Assembly (NCBI GenBank): GCA_023436585.1
Contig: JAEZIN010000006.1
Coordinates: forward strand, 1 to 64,000
Length of the DNA stretch: 64,000 nt
From: Bacillota bacterium
GTDB lineage: Bacteria; Bacillota; Clostridia; Christensenellales; Aristaeellaceae
Reading direction: 5' to 3'
Both the position numbers and the translations under genes were made by a program. This document shows positions 33,164 to 41,098 of the stretch, in pieces. Numbering within the stretch: the stretch's first letter is position 1; each line of letters opens with the position of its first letter. The notes under the pieces were generated by a model that was not told where the DNA came from, did not search any database, and saw only the letters and a list, made by a program, of their open reading frames with translations.

Positions 33164-34627
33164 GTGAAGAAAACCTACGTGGCGCTACTGGCAGTCGTAT
33201 TGATTCTGGCCATTGCTGTGGGCGTTTTGATTGGCGACCGCAACAATGTGGTCAAAGAAAAAGATACGCTCGGCACGCAGACTGTGGACCTTCAGAAAAA
33301 AGTGGCTGATCTTACGGATCAAGTAGCTGCGGCGCAGGCGGAAAAGGATGCCGCCTTGGCGGACAAGACCAAAGCGGAAGACAGCGCCAAGGCCGCTGAT
33401 GCAAATCTGCAGGCAGCACTCAAAGACAAGGCCGCCGCGGATGAGGCTGTGAAGACCGCCGAAGCCGCTGTTAAGACAGCGCAGGATGAGAAGGCTGCCG
33501 CCGAAGCCGCCGCGAAGACAGCGCAGGATGAGAAGGCCGCCGCCGAATCCGCCGCGAAGACGGCCCAGGATGAGAGGGTAGCCGCCGAGGCCGCCGCGAA
33601 GACAGCGCAGGATGAGAAGGCCGCTGCCGAAACCGCGGCGAAGACGGCCCAGGATGAAAAGACTGCCGCCGAAGCCGCTGCAAAGGCAGCCAATGAAGAA
33701 TTGACCGCTGCCCTTAGCGCCAAAGCGGATGCGGAAACAGCATTGAAGACAGCGCAGGACGAAAATCAAAAGGCCAAGGATGATCTGGCCGTTGCCCAGG
33801 CTGCCGTGAAGACCGCGGAGGATTTAAAAGCGCAGGCCGACAAGGAAAGAGACGACGCTGTCACGGCGTTCAAGAACGCTGAGATGGCCGCCGCTACAGC
33901 TAGCATGCAGGCGAAGGACGACCTTGCCGTGTTGCAGGAAAAGCTGACCGCGGCGGAGCAGGCAAAGCTGAAGGCCGAGGAAGACCTGAAAGCCATTACC
34001 GCCACTTCCGGCGATCTGAAGGTTGCCCAGGATAGCATACTGGCCCTTGGCCAGGAGCTTGATGGCATCAAGGCTGAACTGGCTTCCGCAAAGGCGGATG
34101 TCGACAGGCTGACAGGCGCGCTGGCGGAAGCCGAAACGGCAAAACAGGCTGCGGTTACCGAAAAGGATGCCGCGCTTGCGCAAAGTGAAACGGCGCTCAA
34201 GGATAAGGCGGCCGCGGAAGCCACCGCCAAGGAAGCGGGCGAAAAGGCAGACGCCGCCGAAAAGGCGCTGGCGGAACTTCAGGCTGCCGGCAAGACCGTT
34301 ACATTGGACGATGCCATCGGCGTCATTGCCCAGGGCGGGTACAATGTAGTCACTGTCGTAAAGCAGGGCAATATCGGCCCCATCGCTGTGACTGTCGTAT
34401 TGGATGAAAGCGGCGTCATCCAGGCCATTTCCGTGGGCGGGAAGGACTTCACCGAAACCTTCGGCATCGGCGACAAGGTGCGGGAGGATGCTTTCACCAG
34501 CCAGTTCATCGGCAAGTCCGGCGTTATCGTATTGGGCCAGGATGTGGATGCCGTATCCGGTGCAACGGTTTCCTCCACTGCTGTGGTGGATGCCGTCAAC
34601 GAAGCCCTGGCAATGTTCACAAAGTAA
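33164..34627 (+). CDS. Membrane-anchored coiled-coil protein with C-terminal FMN-binding domain
   Basis: A 487-residue protein. Residues ~4-24 are an uncleaved-type membrane anchor; ~30-370 form an Ala/Lys/Glu/Asp-rich coiled coil. This contains five 14-residue repeats of the type KTAQDEKAAAEAAA (two heptads each). The last ~100 residues are an FMN_bind domain ending VDAVSGATVSSTAVVDAV; the Thr of SGAT is the residue covalently flavinylated by ApbE-type transferases in this family. The domain would sit outside the membrane on a long stalk. GTG start at 33164, AAGGGG upstream. No apbE, rnf or other electron-transfer genes are adjacent. Function is inferred: extracytoplasmic electron carrier. 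Confidence 0.82.
   Translation: MKKTYVALLAVVLILAIAVGVLIGDRNNVVKEKDTLGTQTVDLQKKVADLTDQVAAAQAEKDAALADKTKAEDSAKAADANLQAALKDKAAADEAVKTAEAAVKTAQDEKAAAEAAAKTAQDEKAAAESAAKTAQDERVAAEAAAKTAQDEKAAAETAAKTAQDEKTAAEAAAKAANEELTAALSAKADAETALKTAQDENQKAKDDLAVAQAAVKTAEDLKAQADKERDDAVTAFKNAEMAAATASMQAKDDLAVLQEKLTAAEQAKLKAEEDLKAITATSGDLKVAQDSILALGQELDGIKAELASAKADVDRLTGALAEAETAKQAAVTEKDAALAQSETALKDKAAAEATAKEAGEKADAAEKALAELQAAGKTVTLDDAIGVIAQGGYNVVTVVKQGNIGPIAVTVVLDESGVIQAISVGGKDFTETFGIGDKVREDAFTSQFIGKSGVIVLGQDVDAVSGATVSSTAVVDAVNEALAMFTK
33475..33690. repeat. 42-bp tandem repeats encoding the heptad stalk
   Basis: Five consecutive 42-bp units within the FMN_bind gene, each encoding a variant of KTAQDEKAAAEAAA, with high nucleotide identity between units. 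Boundaries are approximate. Confidence 0.8.
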
Positions 34628-34642
34628 TGTAAATGCAAAAAG

Positions 34643-34903
34643 CCGTGGGAGCGTTTCGCTTCCACGGCCAGCGTATCAAAAAAGTGGCTATGCCACTTTT
34701 TTGAGTTTTACCCTCGCTGCACTGCAAAATGGCTACGCCACTTTGCGGCCGTTTGCTCGGGCAAGGAAGGAATTTCTACGAAATTCCCGCGCAAACCACC
34801 GCACATGTCGCTGGTTTGCGATCTAGAATTGGAGGACTTCGGTCCTCCAATACCTCCTAAGATGCTTTTTGACAGTCTGACCGTGGGAGCGTTTCGCTTC
34901 CAC
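34643..34903. repeat. Hairpin cassette bounded by 23-bp direct repeats
   Basis: Intergenic stretch of ~300 bases. The same 23-bp sequence (starting CCGTGGGAGCG, ending CGCTTCCAC) occurs at 34643-34665 and 34881-34903. Between the copies lie at least five short palindromes: AAAAAAGTGGC/GCCACTTTTTT, an imperfect TGGC/GCCA one, GGAATTTC/GAAATTCC, GCAAACCA/TGGTTTGC and ATTGGAGGAC/GTCCTCCAAT. No ORF with an SD is seen inside. Several of the loops are TAC or TAT. Confidence 0.75.
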
Positions 34904-34912
34904 CGCTTTTTT
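34883..34912 (+). terminator. Terminator ahead of the pdxK 3' end
   Basis: The second copy of the 23-bp repeat folds as GTGGGAGCG / CGCTTCCAC (one wobble pair) and is followed by CGC and six T on the plus strand. The first copy (34642-34668) folds the same way but has no T-run. Confidence 0.7.
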
Positions 34913-34930
34913 ATGCGATTGGCCAGCATC

Positions 34931-35782
34931 TCATTGCTGTTGAAGCATCTCTATCAAATACGGCAGCGCTGCTTCAAAACGCACGCCAAAGCGCTTTTCC
35001 TGGCCGGATTCCAGGGCGTATTGTATGCAGCGGTGGGTGAATTTCACCGCCAGGGAGGCAGCATCCTTCAAGCTTTTTCCGTTCATCAGGCCGCTCAAGA
35101 GGGCGCTGGCCAGTATGTCCCCCGTGCCGTGGAAAATGCCGGGGTACCGCCCCTTAAAGGCGTAGGAGACCTCGCCTGATGCGGCATCATACGCGGCGGT
35201 GCCAAGCTGGTCAAGCCCCAGGGTGACACCTGTCATCACCGCCATCCGGGGTCCCAGGGAGCACAGCCCGCGCAGCATGTCCTCCGTCTCTTCACGGCTG
35301 AAGCCTTCCGGCTTGTAGGGTATATTCAGCAGTATACATGCTTCCGTCATATTGGGCGTGATGATATCCGCCTTGCGGCACAGCCTGTGCATACCCTGCG
35401 CCATTTCCTTTGTGTAGGTGGCATACAGGCGTCCGTTGTCCGCCATCACCGGGTCCACCATGCGCAGCGTGCTTTCCGAATGGAAATCCTCCATCAATCC
35501 AGCCACCAGATCAATCTGATCATAGGAGCCCAAAAAGCCGGAATACAACGCGTCAAAGCGCAGGCCAAGCCCTTTCCAGTGGGCCGTGACGTGCATCATG
35601 TCCCCCGTCAGGTCACGGTATGTATAGCCTTGAAAGCCGCCTGTATGCGTGGAAAGGATGGCTGTGGGCAATACCGCCGTATCCAGGCCCGCGCAGGATA
35701 GGATGGGCAGTGCCACCGTCAGGGAGCAGCGGCCGACGCAGGAGATGTCATGTATGGCCAGGACGCGCTTTTGCCGTTCCAT
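34931..35782 (-). CDS. pdxY: Pyridoxamine/pyridoxal kinase
   Basis: A 283-residue ribokinase-fold enzyme of B6 salvage. The N-terminus VLAIHDISCVGRCSLTVALP and LSTHTGGFQGYTYRD are characteristic of PdxY/PdxK; DPVMADNGRLY and the anion-hole motif FHGTGDILASAL follow. The ATG at 35782 has AAAGGAGG upstream. Monocistronic. Choice between the PdxY and PdxK names is uncertain. Confidence 0.92.
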   Translation of the reverse strand: MERQKRVLAIHDISCVGRCSLTVALPILSCAGLDTAVLPTAILSTHTGGFQGYTYRDLTGDMMHVTAHWKGLGLRFDALYSGFLGSYDQIDLVAGLMEDFHSESTLRMVDPVMADNGRLYATYTKEMAQGMHRLCRKADIITPNMTEACILLNIPYKPEGFSREETEDMLRGLCSLGPRMAVMTGVTLGLDQLGTAAYDAASGEVSYAFKGRYPGIFHGTGDILASALLSGLMNGKSLKDAASLAVKFTHRCIQYALESGQEKRFGVRFEAALPYLIEMLQQQ

Positions 35783-35930
35783 GGAAAGCCTCCTTTGTGA
35801 ATCAGTCCCTATCATAACCGATTACCCGGGAAAAGGGAATCCCCATCCCTGAAAAACACGCCAAGAGCCGGCAGGCGGGGAATTTGCCTGTTGACAAGCC
35901 GTCACGCATTCCTTCGCGCAAGGCAAAACA

Positions 35931-35958
35931 AAAACCGCGGACAAATTCCGCGGTTTTT
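35931..35958 (-). terminator. Terminator of the Cys-module membrane protein gene
   Basis: An 11-bp perfect stem AAAACCGCGGA / TCCGCGGTTTT, followed on the minus strand by TTGTTTTG. Confidence 0.85.
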
Positions 35959-35977
35959 GCATATTCATTCGCCTTGC

Positions 35978-37375
35978 TTACGGCCTCTCCGGCGCATCGC
36001 AGAAGGGGCAGGGCTGCAGGAGCTTGAACTTGGTGGTATTCAGGTCACGGTAATAGAAATCGTCCAGAGGCAGGAATTCCTTGCCCACCTTACTGCACTC
36101 CGCGTCCGCATGGTAGTACTTTCCGCCATCCGAATTGTAATACAGCTTGGTTTTTGGCGCCGGTGTGGACTCCGGCTTCGGCGTGGCAGTCGCTTCGGTG
36201 TTGTCCCCATCCTCGCCGTTCTCGCCGTTTGTCTCGGCGGTATCGTCTACCGTTTCATTGCTGGCCAGGGAGCTGGGGTCCACATACCATTCATTTTTGT
36301 CCTTGAGCATCAGTACCTGAAAACGGAATTTCACTGGCTGACGGTTGTTGCGCCTGTCGATGGTAGCCGTCATGGTGATGGTCCTGGTGGAGTCAGCCTC
36401 TGAATTGGATATTTTTTCGAACATATAATCATTGGGTATGCGGTTCGCTGTGATCAGGAAAAGCGCTGTCCTGGGGTCGGCCTGCGCCGCCTTCCAGGTT
36501 GGTGAAACAAGATCCAGCATTTCATTGACCTTGTTGGTGTTCCACAGGCTGAAAAATTGGAACAGCCTTTGCCATGCAGCGCTGTTTTCGCCCGAATCGG
36601 GCGCAATGGTGGGCGTAGGCGCGGGCGTTGTGGCGGTATTGTTATCCTGGCCCATCTGCACCATGCTGCCCTGGACCTGATTGGTATTGGAGGGCTGCTG
36701 ATTTTGCGTGCCTGTGCTGCCGCCGCGGGCGGATGTTTGTGCATCCTTAGGTGTGTTGCCGGTCATCAGCGAAACGACGCTGACCAGGATCAGCGCGCCG
36801 TACACCAGTGTCAGCGTAGCCCGGGCGCTGGGCACAAAGGAGCGCTGCATCCACATGGCGATCAGGGCCGTAATGCCAAGCCCCACAAAAACGATTTTCA
36901 AAAAGGAGGTGGAAATGAGCAGCGTAAGCAAAAACAGCACCGGCAGCACAGCCAAAAGCAAAATTTGAAGCCATCTGTCATTCCTGCGGGCGGCGGGCCG
37001 CACGGCGTATTCCTGCGGCAAAGGCTGCGCGGTATAAGGCTGCTGCTGGGGATAATACGGCATAGGCTGCTGAATGGCGGCGGCTGTGTTTCTCATGGGC
37101 GGCTGCTGTACAGGCTGCCTTGGCGCGTATCCGGGCTGTGAAAAGCCGGTAGGCTGGGCGGCGTAAGCAGGCTGCGGCTGTGCGTAGCCGGATGCCTGCG
37201 GCATCATTCCGCCCTGCTGTCCATACCCCGGTGTCATAGGCTGCGCATAAGGCCCCTGGGCGGCTGGACCTGCCGGCGGATAAACAGGCCCGGCGGGCGC
37301 TGCCTGCTTTTTAGTCGCGGGCCGCTTCTGCATGCCGTACGTCGGGGCGGTGGAATATCTGCTGCGGTTGGTCAT
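35978..37375 (-). CDS. Membrane protein with disordered Pro/Gln N-terminus and C-terminal Cys module
   Basis: A 465-residue protein of unknown function. Residues ~1-125 are Pro/Gln/Tyr/Ala-rich and disordered; basic RR-x-DR precedes about three membrane spans (~130-205). Next come a Thr/Asn/Gln-rich linker, a soluble NTF2/DUF-like domain (WQRLFQFFSLWNTNKVNEML ... EWYVDPSSL), an acidic/TP-rich linker, and a ~56-residue end domain. That domain has YYNSDGGKYYHADAECS and LLQPCPFCDAP, giving one His and three Cys as possible metal ligands. The same end domain closes the secreted protein at 57794-58831. Own promoter upstream. Confidence 0.75.
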   Translation of the reverse strand: MTNRSRYSTAPTYGMQKRPATKKQAAPAGPVYPPAGPAAQGPYAQPMTPGYGQQGGMMPQASGYAQPQPAYAAQPTGFSQPGYAPRQPVQQPPMRNTAAAIQQPMPYYPQQQPYTAQPLPQEYAVRPAARRNDRWLQILLLAVLPVLFLLTLLISTSFLKIVFVGLGITALIAMWMQRSFVPSARATLTLVYGALILVSVVSLMTGNTPKDAQTSARGGSTGTQNQQPSNTNQVQGSMVQMGQDNNTATTPAPTPTIAPDSGENSAAWQRLFQFFSLWNTNKVNEMLDLVSPTWKAAQADPRTALFLITANRIPNDYMFEKISNSEADSTRTITMTATIDRRNNRQPVKFRFQVLMLKDKNEWYVDPSSLASNETVDDTAETNGENGEDGDNTEATATPKPESTPAPKTKLYYNSDGGKYYHADAECSKVGKEFLPLDDFYYRDLNTTKFKLLQPCPFCDAPERP

Positions 37376-37476
37376 CCTACAATTCCTCTGCCTTTCTGTG
37401 GAAGCATCTGCCGACGGCAGACGCGAGGAGAAAAAAAGCTTCCGATAATTTTTTCAATTTGGTGTCCATTCGCTTT

Positions 37477-37504
37477 AGTATAACACATATTGCGCCTCTG
37501 TAAA
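37477..37504 (-). promoter_or_regulatory. Promoter of the Cys-module membrane protein gene
   Basis: TTTACA (37504-37499), 16-nt spacer, TATACT (37482-37477). The ~95-base leader contains a small hairpin (GTCTGCC / GGCAGAT) near the SD. Confidence 0.6.
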
Positions 37505-37578
37505 CACCGGAAAAAAGAAACGAAGCAAAAAAGACGCAAAATTGAAGCAATATAGTGGCGAATTAAATAGAAAAACAA

Positions 37579-37870
37579 AGGAGCGTGCGTTTAGACTCCC
37601 TTCAAAAAACGTACGGAAGGGATGGTTTTTATCCCATATTTTTTATCATGTATGTAAAAGATAAAAAAATATATATTTATATCAGTTTTAAGGGCAAATG
37701 GAAAGGTGAATACAGCGGCGGCGGGCCATATGCGGCCGTATGACCGGCCGGTATACGGTGCGCCGCGATTTTTGAAGCATGCCTGCCCAAGCGGATTTGA
37801 TCGCCCATTGTTTATGCGGATTCTTTCAGTGAGATGTAACCAGTCAAGTTAGTAAGCCGCCAAAACAAAT
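37579..37870. other. Intergenic stretch without genes, containing an AT-rich island
   Basis: No credible ORF or RNA was found. Bases ~37620-37695 are far more AT-rich than the surrounding genome (runs such as AAAAAAATATATATTTATAT), followed by a GC-rich stretch with CGGCCGTATGACCGGCCG-like palindromic content. Confidence 0.5.
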
Positions 37871-37872
37871 AA

Positions 37873-37902
37873 ATTTGCCGCCTTCCTTTGAAGGCGGCAA
37901 AT
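37873..37902 (-). terminator. Terminator of the AraC-type regulator gene
   Basis: A perfect 12-bp stem ATTTGCCGCCTT / AAGGCGGCAAAT with a 6-nt loop; on the minus strand it is followed by TTATTTGTTTT. Confidence 0.88.
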
Positions 37903-37933
37903 CTGCATGGATCACGCGCTGATAGCCATATGC

Positions 37934-38824
37934 TCAATTCTTCGGCTTCACCATGATACAGATCTCAGACCAGCATTTATCGTTCTCTCCGTAATAAAGC
38001 TCCATGTCGAAGCCTTCCACCTGCTCATAAGGCGCGTTGGGCAGCCATTCCGTGTAGATTCTGCGGTTCAGCGCCTGTACGGCCTTGGCGGTATCCTCAA
38101 TGCGGTACGTTTCGCTTTTGAAAATGGCCCACGTGGCGGCCGGAACGGTTGCTTTTTCGAAGCCCTCCGTGCGGCTGCCCGCCTTTTGGAAAGCAAAGAT
38201 CATATAGGGGAAGGTGGAGCCGCCCGTTTCCCTGTAGCTGCAGATGGCGTTGATGGCGCAAAGGCCGTTTTCAAGGGTTTTGCCGGCTGGTATGGAAGCT
38301 ATCAGCTTGTCAAAGCGCCCGTCTTCCATCACATCCTGCCAAAAGCGCGGTATGGCTTTGAAGTTTTCCTGGTTTTCGGCGGTAAAGATACCTTCGATGC
38401 CATAGATTGAAAAGGCTTCCCTGGTTTCGATCCTGTAGTCCATCGGTATATCCCCCTTGAGTGTCAGTAGAAAAGAAAGGCGGGGATAGGCTTTCAAATG
38501 GACTCCCTCGCCGCGCGCGGCGGACGGGGACACGCCATGCAGGATACCGAACGCCCGGGCAAAGGCCTCCGGGGAATCGTAACCATACTTAAGTGCCAGG
38601 TCGATGATCTTGATATCGCTGTGGGTCAGTTCAAACGCCGCCATCGTAAGCCGGCGCCGGCGGATATACTCCGACAGCGATACGTCCGCAACGATGGAAA
38701 AGAACCTTTGCAGCCCGGACGGCGACTGGCATGCGATTCTGGCCGCCGTAAGGAGGTCGACTTCTCCCTGCAGGTTTTCCTCAATATAGGCAAGCACCTG
38801 GTTCATCCGTTCCAGCCATCCCAT
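37934..38824 (-). CDS. AraC-family regulator with GyrI-like effector-binding domain
   Basis: A 296-residue protein. Residues 1-100 form the two helix-turn-helix motifs of AraC/XylS regulators (ARIACQSPSGLQRFFS and ALKYGYDSPEAFARAF). Residues ~125-296 form a GyrI/Rob-like small-molecule binding domain (YRIETREAFSIYGIEG ... ELYYGENDKCWSEICIMV). SD AGGAGGAAG. Such regulators usually control multidrug or stress genes, but no transporter is adjacent. Orphan in this context. Confidence 0.88.
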   Translation of the reverse strand: MGWLERMNQVLAYIEENLQGEVDLLTAARIACQSPSGLQRFFSIVADVSLSEYIRRRRLTMAAFELTHSDIKIIDLALKYGYDSPEAFARAFGILHGVSPSAARGEGVHLKAYPRLSFLLTLKGDIPMDYRIETREAFSIYGIEGIFTAENQENFKAIPRFWQDVMEDGRFDKLIASIPAGKTLENGLCAINAICSYRETGGSTFPYMIFAFQKAGSRTEGFEKATVPAATWAIFKSETYRIEDTAKAVQALNRRIYTEWLPNAPYEQVEGFDMELYYGENDKCWSEICIMVKPKN

Positions 38825-38855
38825 ACGCTTCCTCCTCTCCGGGCATCAATATAAC

Positions 38856-38893
38856 AAAAGGCGCGATGGAATGCCTTGCATTTCGCGCCTTTT
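38856..38893 (-). terminator. Terminator of the LacI-type regulator gene
   Basis: An 11-bp stem AAAAGGCGCGA / TCGCGCCTTTT located between the LacI stop codon and the AraC start, with T-runs on both strands. Confidence 0.75.
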
Positions 38894-38909
38894 TCAGCTA
38901 GGGGATACA

Positions 38910-39926
38910 TCAGGTCCTGGGTTTGCAAACACTGCCGCGCTCTATCAGTTCTACGGGTACCTCCACCCAATTGGGTTTCATATCCGGTTCCTTGAGCAAT
39001 TCAAACAACAGAGTCATTCCCTGCTCGCCCAACAGGAAAGGGTGTACCTCCACGGTTGTAAGCGGCGGGGTTGTATAGGCTGAAACAGCCGCGTTGTTGA
39101 AGCTGATGATGGATACATCCTCCGGCACGCGCCGGCCGGCCTTCTGTAAAGCCCCCATCAGCCATATGGCCAGCGCGTCGTCCTGCGCCACTACCGCTGT
39201 GGGGCCGTTATTTGACAATAGGGGAGACGGCAGCGTTTCATCACCCGAAGCCAGGGGGTTTTTCAGAAACATTTCATTTACAACGGGGATGCCGGCATCC
39301 CGCAGCGCGGCTTCAAACCCCGTCTGCCTTTTGGCGGTAACGCTCAGGGAATCGTCCGCGCCCAGGTAACAAAAGCGCCGGTGGCCGTTTTTCAGCAGAT
39401 ACTCCGTCACCATGCGGCCTGCTTTTTCATTGTCGCTGTCCACCCGGTGGTAGTTTTCACCATGGCACGGATGACCGATCACCACAAAGGGAAAACTATT
39501 CCTGTGCAGCAGCTCTGCCACAGGATCATCCCGAAGCGTGGACAGGAGGATCATTCCCTCGATCATGCCGGAGAACATCATTTCCTTGACCACGCGGCCA
39601 TCCTCCTCCTGGCTGGGGCTTGTCCCCAGCAGCAGGTGAAGGCCGTGCCGGGCGGCCGTTGTGCCTATTCCCCGGAGCGCTTCGGCAAAAAAGGGATGCT
39701 TCATGGACTCTTCCGCGCTTAACGCGGAGAAAACACCCACGGCACTGGCGGTGCGGTTCACCAGCGAGCGGGCCAGCAGGTTGGGCCGGTAGTTCATTTC
39801 CTCCATAATGGCCCGCACCTTGCTTTGCGTTTCATCACTGATGCGGTTGCTGCAGGATATGACGCGGCTCACCGTGGAAGGGGAGACACCTGCCCGCCTT
39901 GCAATATCCTTGATGGTGCTTTTCAC
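38910..39926 (-). CDS. LacI-family transcriptional regulator
   Basis: A 338-residue repressor. The N-terminal HTH and hinge helix are classical: TIKDIARRAGVSPSTVSRVI and YRPNLLARSLVNRTA. The periplasmic-binding-protein-like core follows, with DSDNEKAGRMVTEYLLKNGHRR and dimer contacts. GTG start with GGAGGAGG upstream. Its own promoter overlaps a region that could hold an autoregulatory operator. No sugar catabolic genes adjoin it, so the target regulon is elsewhere or includes itself only. Confidence 0.93.
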   Translation of the reverse strand: MKSTIKDIARRAGVSPSTVSRVISCSNRISDETQSKVRAIMEEMNYRPNLLARSLVNRTASAVGVFSALSAEESMKHPFFAEALRGIGTTAARHGLHLLLGTSPSQEEDGRVVKEMMFSGMIEGMILLSTLRDDPVAELLHRNSFPFVVIGHPCHGENYHRVDSDNEKAGRMVTEYLLKNGHRRFCYLGADDSLSVTAKRQTGFEAALRDAGIPVVNEMFLKNPLASGDETLPSPLLSNNGPTAVVAQDDALAIWLMGALQKAGRRVPEDVSIISFNNAAVSAYTTPPLTTVEVHPFLLGEQGMTLLFELLKEPDMKPNWVEVPVELIERGSVCKPRT

Positions 39927-39986
39927 GCGGGATACCTCCTCCTTTCCTTTTTCTTGCCTTGCCTATACATGGAAATGGATGGTTTC

Positions 39987-40015
39987 ATTATGCCAATGGC
40001 TTGTTCCCTTGTCAA
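39987..40015 (-). promoter_or_regulatory. Promoter of the LacI-type regulator gene
   Basis: TTGACA (40015-40010), 17-nt spacer, CATAAT (39992-39987) on the minus strand. Confidence 0.75.
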
Positions 40016-40095
40016 GAAAAACACGGCGCGCGCCAGCTTGTTTGGGCGATGATGTCAAACATGGGAAAAACAAAAGGAAAAAGATAAACTTTCTC

Positions 40096-40124
40096 TTGAC
40101 AGTTATTAGCCCGGTTAGTATACT
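40096..40124 (+). promoter_or_regulatory. Promoter of the rpmH-rnpA-yidD-yidC-jag operon
   Basis: TTGACA (40096-40101), 17-nt spacer, TATACT (40119-40124). The leader of about 80 bases to rpmH has no obvious riboswitch. Confidence 0.88.
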
Positions 40125-40213
40125 AGAATAGCTGTTTTGTGGTATTTTGCGCCGCTTCAATTCGGTGCGCGTCACAGATACAAGACTTTTGTAAAAACAA
40201 GGAGTGTTGTTTT

Positions 40214-40348
40214 ATGCTTCGTACTTTCCAGCCGAAAAAGCGCCAGCGCAGCAAGGTGCACGGCTTCCGCTCCCGGATGTCCACCAAGAACGGGCGTCGC
40301 GTGTTGGCTGCCCGCCGCCGCCGCGGCCGTAAAGTTTTGACCGTTTAA
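40214..40348 (+). CDS. rpmH: Large ribosomal subunit protein bL34
   Basis: A 44-residue, strongly basic protein MLRTFQPKKRQRSKVHGFR..., with the family core GFRSRMSTKNGRRVLAARR. SD AAGGAG. Heads the classical rpmH-rnpA-yidD-yidC-jag cluster, here without dnaA upstream. Confidence 0.98.
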   Translation: MLRTFQPKKRQRSKVHGFRSRMSTKNGRRVLAARRRRGRKVLTV

Positions 40349-40512
40349 CAGGATGGTGGAAACAAAAGTCTGCATGGCTCAGCCCGCCCCGTTGCTTGCC
40401 ACCGTGCGCATTGGGTACGGGCTTTTCCAGTATGAAAGGGCATTTTGGCTGTCCGCATCGGCGCGTCTTTGCCATCGGTTGCTTTGATCCCGCCTGAAAC
40501 GAAGGGTGTAGC

Positions 40513-40857
40513 TTGCAGCGTACATACCGCTTAAGGAAAAACAAACATTTCCAGTACGTATACCGGCGGGGAAAAAGCTCGGCCTGCAAGGATATTGTGC
40601 TCCTGCACGCCAGGGGTGCCGGTCTTAAGGTGGGCTTTTCCATCAGCAAAAAGATTGGCAACGCCGTGGTGCGGAACCTGGTGAAAAGGCGTCTGCGGGA
40701 ATGCTTCCGCCCTTATCTTTCATTGGTCAAGCCCGGCTGGTACGTGGTGGTGGCCCGGCCCGGAGCCGGTCAGACCCCATATCAGGACCTGGCAAAAGGG
40801 ATGGCATACCTTTTGAAAAAGCAGAACCTGCTTAGAGAAGGGACCACGCCCAAATGA
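40513..40857 (+). CDS. rnpA: Ribonuclease P protein component
   Basis: A 114-residue basic protein that assists the RNase P RNA in maturing tRNA 5' ends. It shows YRLRKNKHFQYVYRRGKS and the RNR-type motif AVVRNLVKRRLRE. The start is a TTG at 40513 (AAGGGTG upstream). It lies 164 bases after rpmH, longer than usual; the spacer holds no clear gene. Ends in an ATGA overlap with yidD. Confidence 0.95.
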   Translation: MQRTYRLRKNKHFQYVYRRGKSSACKDIVLLHARGAGLKVGFSISKKIGNAVVRNLVKRRLRECFRPYLSLVKPGWYVVVARPGAGQTPYQDLAKGMAYLLKKQNLLREGTTPK

Positions 40858-41093
40858 AACGCCTGCTTTTGGCTATGATCCGCTTTTACAAGCGGCATAT
40901 CAGCCCGCACCTGCCCGATGCCTGCCGTTTTCAGCCCACCTGCTCCCAGTATGCCATGACCGCCATTGAGCGCTACGGGGCGCTTCGCGGCGGGTGGATG
41001 GCGTTTAGAAGGATTATGCGGTGCAATCCTTTTCACAAAGGTGGGTATGATCCAGTGCCGGAGGACACAAACGTAACTATTAGGAGGGAATAG
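40854..41093 (+). CDS. yidD: Membrane protein insertion efficiency factor YidD
   Basis: A 79-residue protein of the YidD family: MIRFYKRHISPHLPDACRFQPTCS in short blocks, with the conserved Cys pair (ACRFQPTCSQYA) and CNPFHKGGYDPVP. It lies between rnpA and yidC, with which it co-operates in membrane protein insertion. It overlaps rnpA by 4 bases. Confidence 0.96.
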   Translation: MKRLLLAMIRFYKRHISPHLPDACRFQPTCSQYAMTAIERYGALRGGWMAFRRIMRCNPFHKGGYDPVPEDTNVTIRRE

Positions 41094-41098
41094 TCCAC

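Noticed and set aside
39927..40213. Replication origin upstream of rpmH
   Set aside because: No TTATCCACA-like DnaA boxes and no dnaA; the stretch is explained by two divergent promoters.
40349..40512. Extra gene or RNA between rpmH and rnpA
   Set aside because: No SD-preceded ORF of useful length and no recognisable RNA motif was seen in the 164 bases.
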